NCBI GenBank assembly: GCA_905221605.1
Contig: CAJNDS010002266.1
Coordinates: 250,228-314,227, forward strand
Direction: 5' to 3'
Length of the DNA: 64,000 bases
From: Symbiodinium natans
Taxonomy: Eukaryota > Sar > Dinophyceae > Suessiales > Symbiodiniaceae
In this document: in pieces, positions 36,701 through 49,700 of the stretch
Layout of the letters: each line of letters begins with the position of its first letter
Numbering within the stretch: the stretch's first letter is position 1
Program-made: the position numbers and the translations under genes
Notes under the pieces: generated by a model
What the model saw: only the letters and a program-made list of their open reading frames with translations
Told to the model about the DNA's origin: nothing
Databases searched by the model: none

Positions 36701-39700
36701 TGGGGTCCTAAGCTCCAGCAAAAACATGAACCCGTTCCTAAGCCCCACCAATACACACCAAGATACCCGCAAAACAAAGTCCTAAGGCCCAAACTTGAAC
36801 CCAAACCCAGGCAGTTACACCCTGAACCCGAGAGTAAACCAAAACTTCCTAAGGTCCTAACCCCATTGCTGAACCTGAACCGATGTTTACCCCAAGTCCC
36901 CTAACCCCGCAGAACAACAGAAACCTCCTAAGCCCCAAAAGCACGATGGCAAACCTAAGGTTTAGCACCTTGCCTTATAAACCCTATATGCCAGTATCAA
37001 ACCTATAAACCCATAAATCCTCTAGACCCTAGAAGCCCTAAACCCTAAACCCTAAACCCTCAACCCTCAACCCTAAACCCTAAACCCTAAACCCGAAATC
37101 CTAAACCCTAACCCTAAAGCTTCAACCCTGAACCCTGAACTCTACAGACCCTAAACACGAAGGATCACCTCCAACCAGGCAGCGATCTGCAGCGGCAGGC
37201 GCTCCAACTCAGCCGCGGCCTTAAAAAGTGGAGTAACCCCCCCCCCCCCCCCCCAAACCCTAAAACCCTAAAACCCTAAACCCTAAACCCTCAATCCTAA
37301 ACCCTCAACCCTAAATCCTAAACCCCGAACCCTAACCCGGAAACCCTGAACCCTAACCCGGAGCCCTGGAAACCCTAAATCCTAAACCCTGAAAGACCTA
37401 AGCCTTGCTGTACATTCTCCATCCGAAGGGCGTGCAGGTTCCGGTGCTTCAGCTCAAGTACGGCTTTTTAGGGTTTAGGGTTTAGGGTTTAGGGTTTAGG
37501 GTTTAGGGTTCGTAGACTCTAGACCCAAGAGTTTTTGTTTAAGGGGCACCATAGGCCTGTGAGCTTTAGTAGGGTCGTGTAGGGTTCTGGGTATAGGGCG
37601 TCAGGTGCTATAGGGTCAGGATCTAGGGTCGCAAGGCTCAACCTCACGGTGAAGTGTTGAGCTGAAACAAGCTTGTCATAACGCCTCCTTTATAATAAGA
37701 GCCCACCAGACCGCTCTTGGCAGCCACACTTCGAACCCCCGAGCCCTTCATGCAGAAAGAAGAATACACTTCCTGCCAACAAAAAAGCATCATCAGGAGC
37801 TTCTTTCTGCGCAGATAGATGAATCCTACACCGAAACCACCCAGATTCAAGCCCCACAAGGAGTGCAAAAGATGGGGCAGGGCCCTCATACCTTTACCCA
37901 CCCTCTGGGGCCCAGAAGAGGCCCACTTTTCACGGAGCCATACAAGGTTCATGCTTGACAGGGCAGGGATCTTCTTTTTCAAAGCTTACAAAGAGGTTCC
38001 AGGGGTCTCTGAAAGTTTCTTGGGGGGGCCAGGGATCTTCGGAGCCACAAAACGAGGGTTTTCGCCGGCCTGAGCGCAAGTCCAGTTCTTGCCATCACTT
38101 CCGAAGCGCATGTCGTGCCTTGCACACGGACCAGAACCCGGCAGCACCCCCCTCGACACCGTGATGGTTTGTAGGGCTGAAGATGTATACGCCTTAAGGG
38201 CGAGGGATCCTGCAAAACCTCTTCACACCTCGGTGATTCTAGGGTTCGGGGGCTTCGGCTCAGGTCCAAGATCGGACCTCGAAATCTTCCTGCACAAGTG
38301 CACACGTGGCCGGCGTTCTGAATCCTTGAAATCCTAAATCCTACAAATTAGTAGGTGGGAACCTGTCCTATTTGAATGCATCGGGCATGCACCACCCCAG
38401 CAAAAAAGGGAAATTGGAGGCTTTAACGATACGCACGAACCACACTACAAAGCATCCTCCTAAGCAGGACGTGGAATACCTTCGTTCATGCTACTGCGCC
38501 CTCCCTCAACCCTAGACCCTTCAACCCTGCGTCCAAAGCTAACACGAAACTATTGTAAAAATCAACAACGCAACTAGCCTAGAGGCTTGCCTGCTTTTTG
38601 CGTGTAGGTTGGCCCCCGGCCCTAAGCCATCTGTTACATAGGATGCTCTCAAACCCATGTTGGGAAAATTTGAGGGCGCCGACCTTTCCTCGAACCCCAA
38701 ACCCTAAACCCTAAACCCTAAACCCGAAACCCCAAACCCGAAACCCTAAAGGTCCCTGGGCCTTTGTGGCATCTGGCGCAGAGCCCGGCAGATCTGCCGA
38801 AGCTCCGGCAGCGAAATTTGGAGGCTCCCCGCCTGGTCGAGGTTTAGGGATCACATGGTGAGAGGGTCATATAGGATTTAATTCAGAGCTAAGGGTTTAG
38901 GGTTTAGGGTTTAGGGTTTAGGGTTTAGGGTTTAGGGTTTAGGGTTTAGGGTTAGGCTCAGGGCGTCACATCTTTAGGGCTTATGGTGTGCTCCAAGGCT
39001 TGCGCTCCCCGCCAAGGCGCCCACACGATCTATGACCTGGGTCGGGTTTCAGGCTTCATATTCGGTTCTAAACCCTAAACCCGAAACCCTAAACCCTAAA
39101 CCCTCAACCCCGAACCCTAAACGGCAGACCTGGGGCCAGTGCAGGGGCTCCTTCACCGCGCCTGTCGCGACTTCAAAGTCGGTTTTGTTGACTTCTTGCC
39201 AGGCTCACTGCAGGCAGCAGCAGCGCCCGAGAGCTCGCCAGAATTGACGGTTTAGGGTTTAGGGTTTAGGGTTTAGGGTTTAGGGTTTAGGGTTTAGGGT
39301 TTAGGGTTTAGGGTTTAGGGTTTGGGGTTTAGGAAATGAAGGTCGTCAAGGTTGCATGGTTTAGGGTCTATAGGGTTTATGGGGGTTAAAGGGGCTACCT
39401 GTCTTTCCAAGCTGTCTTGGTTGACTTGCGGGCCTAGAAGCGATCCTAACGCCAAACTAACGGGACTAAGGGCGTCCTAGGCTTGGGGTTGAGGTCTGTT
39501 CCCGGCCTCGCGGCAAGCTTGCTCCAAGTTGTGTGCTTCCTGAGCTCATACCCTTAACCCGAAACCCTCAACCCTAAACCCCTAAACCCTAAACCCACAG
39601 CTCCAAAGAACAATCCCCGACTTCCCCACCAGCCTAGCAAAACCAGAAGGGTTTGGTGTTGAGAGTTGTGCCCTCTCCCGCTTGAGAAAAAGGATTTCAA

Positions 39701-40710
39701 GAGCGCCACATCTGCTTGAAGACGAACCCTGGACTGCTCCCCATATCCTCAACTCACAATCTGTGATAGCAAGCCGGTTTAGGGTTTAGGGTTAAGGGCC
39801 CAGACACCCTTAGCATGAACACCGTGCACCCTAAACCCTAAACCCCAAACCCCCTTCAAAGCCATCCCGCAGTGAGCCAAGCGTCATCGATAACGATGAT
39901 CCGGCCTTCCAGTGACCAGCGCTCCCGATGGTGCGATCCTTGTGATGGCAGGGTTTCGAGTCCGGGGTTTGTAGGGTTTACAGTTTAGGGAGGCTGGAGA
40001 AACGGCACCGCATGGAGCTAGCTTTGCCTCTGGCTGCCGAAGCAATGACCAACAACATGCCCTCTTGCCATTTCTCTATATTCTGCAAGATATGCATATG
40101 TAAAGCTACCCAAAATACACCTTCAAACAGGCCCCTGTCTTGAATCCCCCCTTGCTAAACCCCAGAATTCCTATCAACGGGCTAGGTCGAGAATCTGCAC
40201 TTCGAGACAGCAGGGTCGAGGATGTAGTTGTGCGGGCAGAAGACGATGTCCTCAGGCTGGCATCGTGGCTTTGGTTTGAAGTGCATCGAGGCTTTGGTTT
40301 CTGGCGTGGCTGAAGCGGACTTTGGGCTTCTTCACCCAACAATTGATGAAAAGAACAGCGGCCCAACGCAACCGCAAAGAACCATGGAACTCTGGAGCGA
40401 TGCAGATGCCCTCAGCGAAGTCGCGCAAGAGGTTAGGAAGTTGAGGATGAACCAGGGGTGCTAAGACCTAATTACCAGATGCCCTGCCTGTATCCCAAAT
40501 GTCCCAAAACAAACATTCTCAAGATAGCCTGAGTCACAGCAGGCGCGCTGTTTTACAGAAGATGTATATGCCTCTCGGACTCTGGAATGCTTTTCAGGGC
40601 ATTAGCCCGAAACCCTAAACACTAAAGCCTAAACCCTTCTTGAGGAAGTTGTAAGTTGTAAACAAACTGCCTACTACATACTGCTACTCCTACTACTGCT
40701 CCTCCTCCTC

Positions 40711-40756
<46 letters not shown>

Positions 40757-43700
40757 CACTACTACTACTCGACAACGACGTACTGCCAACTGTTCTGGCA
40801 AGTGTCTGCATCGCCGGCCAGTACGTGCGACGAATAATACCTCACAGCTGCAAGCCTTGTGATCTACATGATCCCTAGCAAGTGTCCGCTGCACATACTT
40901 CAATCGGGATTCGCAGGAGTGGGCACCTAAACCTCTGACCAAGCCCTAAACCAAGAAACCGTTTCTTGTGGTTCATGGGTGCCCTCGACCACCCAAAGCC
41001 CCAAAACACTACACCCCCCACAGGGTAGGGCTTGCCTTGTAGAGCTGTTGTTGGGTTCCGGGTTGTATGAGAGAAGGGCGCGATGTGCTGCAGGATTTGG
41101 GCGTCCCAGACCTTCCAAGGTTTGGGGTCTGAGGGCCGGTTTCGGGCCTCTTCTTGTTGAAACCAGGGCCCAAGCCCTAAACCTTAAACCTTAAACCCTA
41201 AACCCTAGATTTTTGCCCCACCTGTGTGCCCTGTTTAACCTACATTCCGCCACAGGTGCGGACACCCACGGTCTGAACCTCGACTGCATGCGTTGGTGAG
41301 ATCTTCGACCTCGGGCAGCCGCGGGTTGAGGGTTTGAGGGTTTGAGGGTTTGAGGGTTTGAGGGTTTGAGGGTTTGAGGGTTTGAGGGTTTGAGGGTTTG
41401 AGGGTTGAGGGTTTGATCTAGCTTTCGGTTTTGGGCTTTAGCATGTCACTTCCCTATCTCCTTGAACCTACTTCCCGCACTCCCACCCCTCTCGGCCCTA
41501 AGCCCAAAATTGATTGTCCAGGCACGTCCCAAATCCGGCCCCCCTGTCCACATTGCTCCTTGGTGAGGAAAAGCTTTGGTGGGATTGGGAACTAAAAGTT
41601 CAAGGTTTAGGGTGGTTGGGTGTAGCGGGTGTAGGAGTCTAACCCGAAACCCTAAACCCTAAACCCTTAACCCTAACCCCTAAATCCTGAACCCTAACAG
41701 GTGCTCTGGCTGAATTCAGGGAAACCAATTCCAGGACTGGCATGGCAGTGCTTCGAAACCTGCAGAAAGCCTAAACCCTGAACCCTAGGGTTTAGGGTTT
41801 AGGGTTCAGGGTTCAGGGTTTAGGGTTTAGGGTTTAGGGTTAGGGTTTAGGGTTTAGGGCTTCTATGCTCTAAACTCCCTCCTCTTGGAGTCTCTGGCGG
41901 CCTCTTACTCGCACCCTGCCTATGTCTGACTTGCAAACCACTGCTGCAGCCTAGCATTTCAATCCAGCAGAAAGCTGAACCTAGCATGAATTCCTGAAAC
42001 CGTCAACGCTAAAACCTCGACCTAAACCCTCGACCCGGACAGCCCAGCTTTTTCTCGATCCGGTGTTTCCCAGAGACATGTCTTGCAGTCGGACCGATGC
42101 ACAAGAACACCCCCCCCTCCCCCCACACACAAGCCAAAAGGCCAGGTAAAGAAACATGCTGAAGTGACTGGGGACATATAGCAATCGTCATGAGTGTGAC
42201 GACTGCGATGTGATTTTCTGCTTTCACGATTGCTGGTATTGTTGCTTGCTACGCTGGCCCCCCCCAGCGTCCGTTGTGCGAACAGCCAAGAAGCCCTGGA
42301 CTATCCCAAACATAGGGATGCACCCGTATATAGTCATACCCCTATATGCCTAGAGCCCGCATATACCCCTAAATGCACTAGAGCCCCCTTACCTCCCTCC
42401 CCAGCCCCTCCTCAAGAAAAAAAGGAAAAGGCAAAGGCAACCTACGCAGGCGAAATAGTTGGACAAAAACCCTGAGTAGCAACTTGGGACAGGGTGCGTG
42501 GATGCGTTCGGCAAACCTCGCATTGCCAAGACCTGAAGCAGGTTGAGGACGCGCTTCACTGCACAGCTTCATGAGGTTGAGGGTTGAGGGGCCGCCAAAG
42601 CTCCCAAAACTCCTATAAAGCCCTAAACCCTAAACCCTAAACCCAAACTAATCCCTAATCCCCAATCCCTAAACCCTAAACCCCAAACCCTGGGGGGCTC
42701 ATGGCTTGTGGGGTTCAGGGCTCTAGGGGACGAGTTTAGGGTTAGGCATCCGAGGCGGCTCGACCATTTCTTGGCTCTTTTCTGCTCAACCGACCGTGTT
42801 GGGGTTTGTAGGTTACGCAGGGCAAATGGTTTGGGCCCAAGACTGCAAAAAACAAAAAAACTAAGACCACACAAGCCACGAGGGCCCTAGAGACCCAAGA
42901 CCCAAGACCCAAGACCCTAGACCCTAAACCCTAAAGCGCTGAGCCGAATTCGCCTGCGTAGAGCTCACAGCCGCAATCTCCGGGGGTTCGGCTCCGAGCA
43001 ACCGCCTGCCGCGCTGCCTTGCGCGGGCACGCCGTTTGGGAGTTCTAGGACTGGGGAGTCGATGGCTTTGGGGTTTAGGGTTTATGGTCTTAGGGTTTAG
43101 GGTTAGGGTTTTAGGGTTTGGGGTTGTAGGGTTTTGGGGTTTCGGATTTTAGGGTTTTAAGGTTTAGTGATGCAGGCTCAGGTTCCTATCTTCATAGCTG
43201 GGATGCCCAGCAACCTTTTTGGGCGTCGAGCTTGACAAACTTGATAGAGCTTGGTAAGGCTTAGGAAGGTTTAGCAAGCTTTTGAAACCTAAACCTATAT
43301 TATAAACCGCGCAGCACCCTAAACCCGTTGAGGTGTCTTAAGGTTTGTAGGGTTTAGGGGAAATGCGGGTCTAACCAGGACCCAGATCACACACACACTT
43401 GCGTGGCCACTTCGGCTTAGCCACCTCTCAACCTTACAAATCCCAGGCCCGCAACTTAAACCCTAAACTGCAGATGTGAGCATTTACCTCCAAACCAGGA
43501 TCTTGCTTGAACCAACATGAGGGCTGTTGGGGTTCTCGGGGTTGTTGCGACTACTTGGGTTGTTGGGATGTCGGGTTTAGGGGTGTTAGGGGTGATTAGA
43601 GTTATTGGGCCAGTAGGGTTGCGGGGCTTTGAGGTTCTAACGGTCCTGGCGCTCCCGAGTGGTTAGGGTTGGGGGGTTCATAGGGTTATTGAGGGGTTCA

Positions 43701-46700
43701 GGGCCAGCTTAGCCCCGCAATCCCTAAAGCTCCAGGAGCCCCTGGCAGGGAGCTCCTAATGAAGGTGGGGGGTTTAGGGTTTAGGGTTTAGTTTAGGTTT
43801 GCAAATCATGACCCTCGTTTGTGGTTAAAAAGGGGCACACGGGGGCCCGAACTCCAGATCAAACTCCCCTGCACCACCCCCTAAGCCCAACAAACCCAAC
43901 AACCCGACAACCCAACACGCTAAACCCTAAACCTAAACCCTGAACCCTAAACCCTAAACCCTAAACCCCAAACCTTAGCCCTAAGACTTACAGCCCCCTA
44001 AGCAAATAGCCCCTGGTGTGAAGGTGCCTGCCGGCAGGCCAGGCTCAGGGCCACCTGGATAGAGAGATCGTCTGGAGTTTCAAGGACAAGGGGCTTAGGG
44101 CTTAGGGCTTAGGGCTTAGGGCTTAGGGCTTAGGGCTTAGGGCTTAAGGCTGAGGGCTTAGGGCTTAGGGCTGAGGGCTTAGGGCTGAGGGCTGAGGGCT
44201 GAGGGCTTAGGGCTTAGGGCTTAGGGTTTCGGGATTAGGGTTTAGGACATTTTCACTGGGGGTTTCTCAGGACTTCTTTGCATCTTAAAGGGCTGACCTT
44301 ATGAGGTTGGGAGTCTTCGGCTTTGGCTTCTGCGGAAGTTGGGAGGGATCCTCGACCTTGAGGGTATCCTTGGCATTTCTGCAGTTCAAAGAGGGTCGAA
44401 ACCCTAAACCCTAAACCCTAAACCTCTGGACCCCTGGACCCTGAACCCTGAACCCTAAACCCTAAACCCTGGACCCCTGGACCCCTGGACCCCTAAACCC
44501 CAAACCTCTTAAGACCTGAATACCCCAGCCACGAACATGCCCACGGGGTCTCAGGTCTCCTCTAGGGGCTGATAGGCTTGAGGGGGGTCTAGGGTTTAGG
44601 GTTTAGGGCTAGACCCCAAACCCTAAAACCTGAAGACGCTTCAGAGGGGGCTTTCCTCCGAAATTCCGAAAACCTCCCTCAATCCGACATCATCTACCAG
44701 CAACAAACACCTTTATCACCCCCAAAACCCTAAACCCTAAATCCAAAGCCCTATGCCCTTAACCCCAAAAACCCTAAACCCTAAACCCTGCACCTCATCA
44801 CCCCCTAAGCCATCCCAAGAAACAAGCCCAGGCCGGGCCTGTCGCTGAGCTGCCTGTGCTTTGACCTGGGACTGGGGACGGCAGGGTTAAGGGTTTAGGG
44901 TCGGGTTTAGGGTATAAATAGGGTTTAGGGTTTGGGGTTTAGGGTTTAGGGTTAAGACGTACGCGGCTCGACATCTCCGGCTCGACATCGAAAGCCCCCT
45001 GGTATGCTGACAGCTTCAAGGACCGCCTCGAATCCTGTAAAAATCCAGAAGAACAGGGCAACAAGAAACCATCTTCAATAAATAATCGAGGGGCCTTAAT
45101 GATCAGAATAGGGTTTTGAGGGGACCACGAGGGACTGCTATTCGTAATTATTGCGACCCCTACTGTGCTGAAAGTGGACGCCCTGTTGGTGGATGCGGCG
45201 GGCTGACAAAAGAAGAGGGCAGTTGATTATTGCATGACCTGCCAAAATGCTGCAGGCCAGATAAAGCCCTACACTCTAAACCCTAAACCCCTAAACTCTA
45301 AACCCCTAAACGTGTGGAGCCCTGAGTTGAACGAGACCCCACCGCTACAGCCGCCAACATCCGAAGACAAACGCCAAGGATTTTGGCCCCCGCCCCAACC
45401 CGACATGGGCCCTTGCGGCCTCAACCCTAAACCCTAAACCCTAAACCCTAAACCCTAAACCCTAAACCCTAAACCCTAAACCCTAAACCCTAAACCCTAA
45501 ACCCCACGCCAGTTTCCGTACACCAGGGCACAAGTCCGTTGTTGCAAAGCTGGTCCCTGCTGCCGATGACGGCCATTCGGGGCCTCTGGGACGGGGAGGG
45601 ACAGAAGATTGGTGGCTCTAAGCGGCTTTAGGGTTTAGGGTTTAGGGTTTCGGGTTTAGGGTCTAGGGTCTAGGGTCTAGGGTCTAGGGTCTAGGGTCTA
45701 GGGTTTAGGGTTTGGGGTTTAGGGTTTAGGGTTTAGGGTTTGGGGTCCAGGGTTTAGGGTTCAGGGTTTGGGGATTAGGGAAGCCCTCATCCCCCATGTG
45801 CCTGTAAGCAGACTTCGTAAGCTCGGTGACAATCTGGCTCAGCTGCGCATGCGTGCGAACCTGATGGGGTGAAATCTCTTAGCCGCTACCTAAACCCCCA
45901 AAGTATGTAAACAAATGGCCCGTTTATGGGTTTTGGGCAATTTTTCTACATACTTTGGGGGTCTAGGTAAGCCCAAGCAAGATCGCTAAACCAGCGGGCT
46001 GTGTGGAAGCATCAAGCACTGGGGCGTGCACCCGAACTCAAGCCCCTAAACATCTGGGGCCCTGAACGCGGGGTCCCAGAGGATAAGAGCCAATTGCTAG
46101 GCCTGTGCGGCCAACCCTTATCGTGGTCTTCTCCACAGTGGTTTCCAACCCTAAACCCTAAACCCTAAACACCCTTGGTGGAGACACATAATTACGAGTG
46201 GCAAACATTCCTGGAGCTTCAAGCTTTGGAAAGCAGGCAGACTCCGGCATTCGGACGGCAGGTTTGCATTGCCTCTTTTAAAGCTTTGCTTTCGTGAAGC
46301 ATTGCTAAAGATCTCTTCTTCCAAGGCCACCTCCCGCCCCCCTTATCGTTATCCTCTCCACCCTCAAAAAAAACAATACTTTCAACTCGCCAACAGCAAA
46401 CAGCAAATAAGATGCAAAGCTTATACCAATCTGAAGACTGCAGGAGTCAGTAATTCAGCGTGGCCATCTAGTGGATTAGGGCTTCCGGGATTGCGGCACG
46501 TTCATTTTCGTGGGGAGTTGCTCACATTGTACTTGCCAACAAACGGGGACCTGCATGAGCTGGCAATATGGTAGGTAGATACAGTGCTCCTCTACATGTT
46601 GACTACCAGGAAAAGAGCTCCTGTACCTCAGAAGCAGGAACACGGGGTTTATCCACGTCTAAAGGAAAAAACGCAGAAGAACTCTTCTGCGGCTTGAGCA

Positions 46701-49700
46701 GACAGGCGATTATATCGCAATCTTGACATTACACAGAGCTCCTTCACTTTGCAATTTCACAGAATGGCCTCGGATTTCGGTACAAGAAAGGCAAGACCTC
46801 CTCCATCTCCCAAAGATAGATATCGCTTTCCTACCTCTTTCCTACCTCTGGATTCGGAAGATGGCGAAACGGATAGCTTCTCCGAAACCTCTTGCTAAAG
46901 AAGATCCTCTACCCTCCAATCAGAAGGAAGAGAACTCCTCCATCTCCTTTCTCCTACAAGTAGTCTATGTAAGTTCTCCTACAAGTAGTCTATGTAAGGT
47001 CGAAGAACCGAACATGTCTAAGCCAGCTTTCGTTATCTGGAGGGAAAGGGTGAAAGGGCACTCCCGTCAAGCTTGTACTACAAATCAATGAAAATCCGGC
47101 CGTCTCACGGAAACGTCGATTCCGCTAAGCTTGTGTTACAAATCCATGAAAATCCAGCCGGGTCACGAAATGTACCTGTACTATGCTTCGCCCCGATGAA
47201 AAGCAGTATTTTCGGCCGACTTCCTAAACGTTTCCCTGCAGTGGTTTGCATTGCCACAAGCAAACAGGTCAACCTTCCATGTTGAACGTAGCGTACTTCA
47301 GCCCTATAGAGCCTAACTTGCGAAGCCTGTAGTATATCCCACTTTGTCACTCCCAACCCCCAGGAATCAAAAAAGAAGGCGCTAGTTGCGTTCGGGGTGC
47401 GTGGGACTGCCTTGGTTGCGTTTGGGGTGTGTGGGTTTTTTTGGGTGAATCCCTTCGTGTTTGCGGCGGTTTTTGTCGAGACCGCCGAGAACTTCCACAA
47501 CCTGTAGAACTTTCAGAACTTTTAGAACATTTAGAACTTTTGGAAATTCTAGAACTTGTAGAACTTTTGGAACTTTTGGAACTTTTAGAACTTTTGGCAC
47601 TTCTAGAACGTTTAGAACTTATGGAACTTTTAGAACTTTTACAAATGTAAGAGCTTTTAGAGAGCTTTTAATACATTTGTGTGCGCATATGCGGGCTGGG
47701 AGTTACCGGGAGGCGGGCCCCCGCGCATTGGACTCGGGCGTCTTTGGCTATTCGAATGTTTATGTGCAACAAAATCTAGTAGCAGGTTTTGAAGCACGAA
47801 GTAACACGCATTGTGTGTTTTGCAAATTCTCAGGACAGCTCATAGCATAGCTCTGAAGCAGCGCAGCCGAACTTATAGAACTTGTAGAACTTTGAGAACT
47901 TTTCAAATTTGTGGAACATGCGAAGTCTTCGAACTTGTGGAACTTTTCGCACTTTTGGAGTTTTGCAAGCTCGAGAACTTATAGAACAGAACTTATAGAA
48001 CTTTTAGAGCTTTTGGAACCTTAGAACTTTTGCAAGTTTTCGAAGTTTTTCGGACTTTTGGAACTTTTCGAATTGTTTTAACTTGTGGAGCTTCTAGAAC
48101 TTGTAGAGCCGTTAGATCATTGGGAACTGTTGGAGCTTTAGAACTTTGAGAACTTTTGGAACTTGTGAATCTTTTAGAACTTCAAGAACTTGTATAGCGT
48201 TTAGACTGTGTTTTAACTTTACAACTTTTTGAACGTTTAACTCTTTTTCATGAACTGTCTGAACTCTTGGAACTTGTACAACTTTGAGAACTCTTGGAAC
48301 TCTTACAGCTTGCTCTAAACGCTGCTCCTGTAAAAAATCCAAGCACTTAAACCCTAAACCCTAAACCCTAAAGTTCTCAAAGTTCTACAAAGTCTAAGCG
48401 TTTTAAAGCTCTCGCAAATCTAGGAGAACGGAGATGTTCCAGAACCTGCAGCCGGTAGAACCTTTTCAACTTTTAGAACTTTTCAACTTTGAGAACTTTT
48501 AAAACTTTTAGAACTTTCAGAACTTTTAGATCTTCCAGAACTTTCACAACTTTTAGATCTTTTAGATCTTTCAGAACTTTTAGATCATTTAGAACTTTTA
48601 GAACCGTTGAATCTTTTTTTACTTTTAAAAACTATAGAGCGTTTCAAACTTTGGAACTTTTGGAACTCTTAATGCTTTAGAACTTTCAGATCTTTTTAGA
48701 ACTTTTCGAACTTTACGACTTTAGTGCTTTTTCAGAGCTTTTCGTAGTGTTGGAACCTGCCAAACCCGTGAAAATACGGAATTTTTAGGCTTAAAATCCC
48801 ACGCACCCCAAATGCAACCAACCAAAAGAACTTCATCTGCTGCCCGGGGTACACCATAGAGAATCTGTGGCGCAGAGCCCGTCGCCAGGAGCCGCCTGCA
48901 AGGACATGAGCCAACCAACCCCAAACCCTGACCCTAATCCCTAAACCAACCCTAAACCCTGAACCCTGAACCCTAAACTCGATAAACCCTACACCTACAA
49001 AGGGTCTAAGGTTCTTGGGGTGCCTGAGGGGCTCTGAGGCCTGGAACGAAAGCTTCGGTATAGAGGGCTTAGGGTTTAGGGTTTAGGGCTGAGGGTCCTC
49101 CGACGCATCATTTCATCCCTCTCGCCCCTGAGCATGCTACCCGCCTGTGCTTTTTTCCTTAGATATGAAGCCAGCGAAAGGCCTACAATAAAGTGAAGAA
49201 GGGCCGACTACGCCCGAGACCCGTGCTTTTTCGAGCACTATGGGGGCATAATAATTAGACCTGGGTTTTGGGGGTTATTTTAGTCGAATTACCGAAGGGC
49301 CATAAGGGAACACTATTTGCAATTATTCCGACCCCTATAGTAGCTCGAGCCATTACGACACCTGATACTGGAGAGAGCAGCTCCTACTCCTGAGGGCGTG
49401 TTTAGGGTTTAGGGTATAGGGTATAGGAATTAAGGGGCAACGAGAACAGACTTGCTCGCAAAAACTACATAACAAGCCTGGGGCGGGCATCAATTGGTCA
49501 GAATCAAAGGCGCTAGCTTCCTAAACCGTTTAGGGTTCAGAACGAAACAACTCGGCAAGGCTCCACAGGCCTCGCCCCCCGTGCCGAAAGCACCAAACGA
49601 AGGAGTACGAAGGAGTAGGCAACCTGCCTCCTCTGCCAAGCAAGCGTCGAACAAAGCAGCGCCAAGCTCTTTCCAGTTCCTCTCGTCTCACAAGTGATCT

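Larger units (their letters stand above)
45861..48854. other. Large helicase intron (3 kb), several sequence types
   Basis: Element D at 45,887-45,969; CCCTAAA at 46,147-46,170; a region without telomere-like repeats at 46,200-47,480 (see separate entry); GAACTTTTA minisatellite at 47,490-48,720. I see no exon. Confidence 0.6.

Noticed and set aside
39126-39190. Minus-strand exon-like reading [20 protein letters not shown]
   Set aside because: Open with good flanks, but the DEAH exon at 39,507 joins the exon at 38,832 directly in frame; kept only as a note in the intron.
47429-48680. Leu/Glu- and Arg/Thr/Phe-repeat ORFs
   Set aside because: Direct product of the nine-base GAACTTTTA minisatellite; the same pattern appears in opposite-strand frames.
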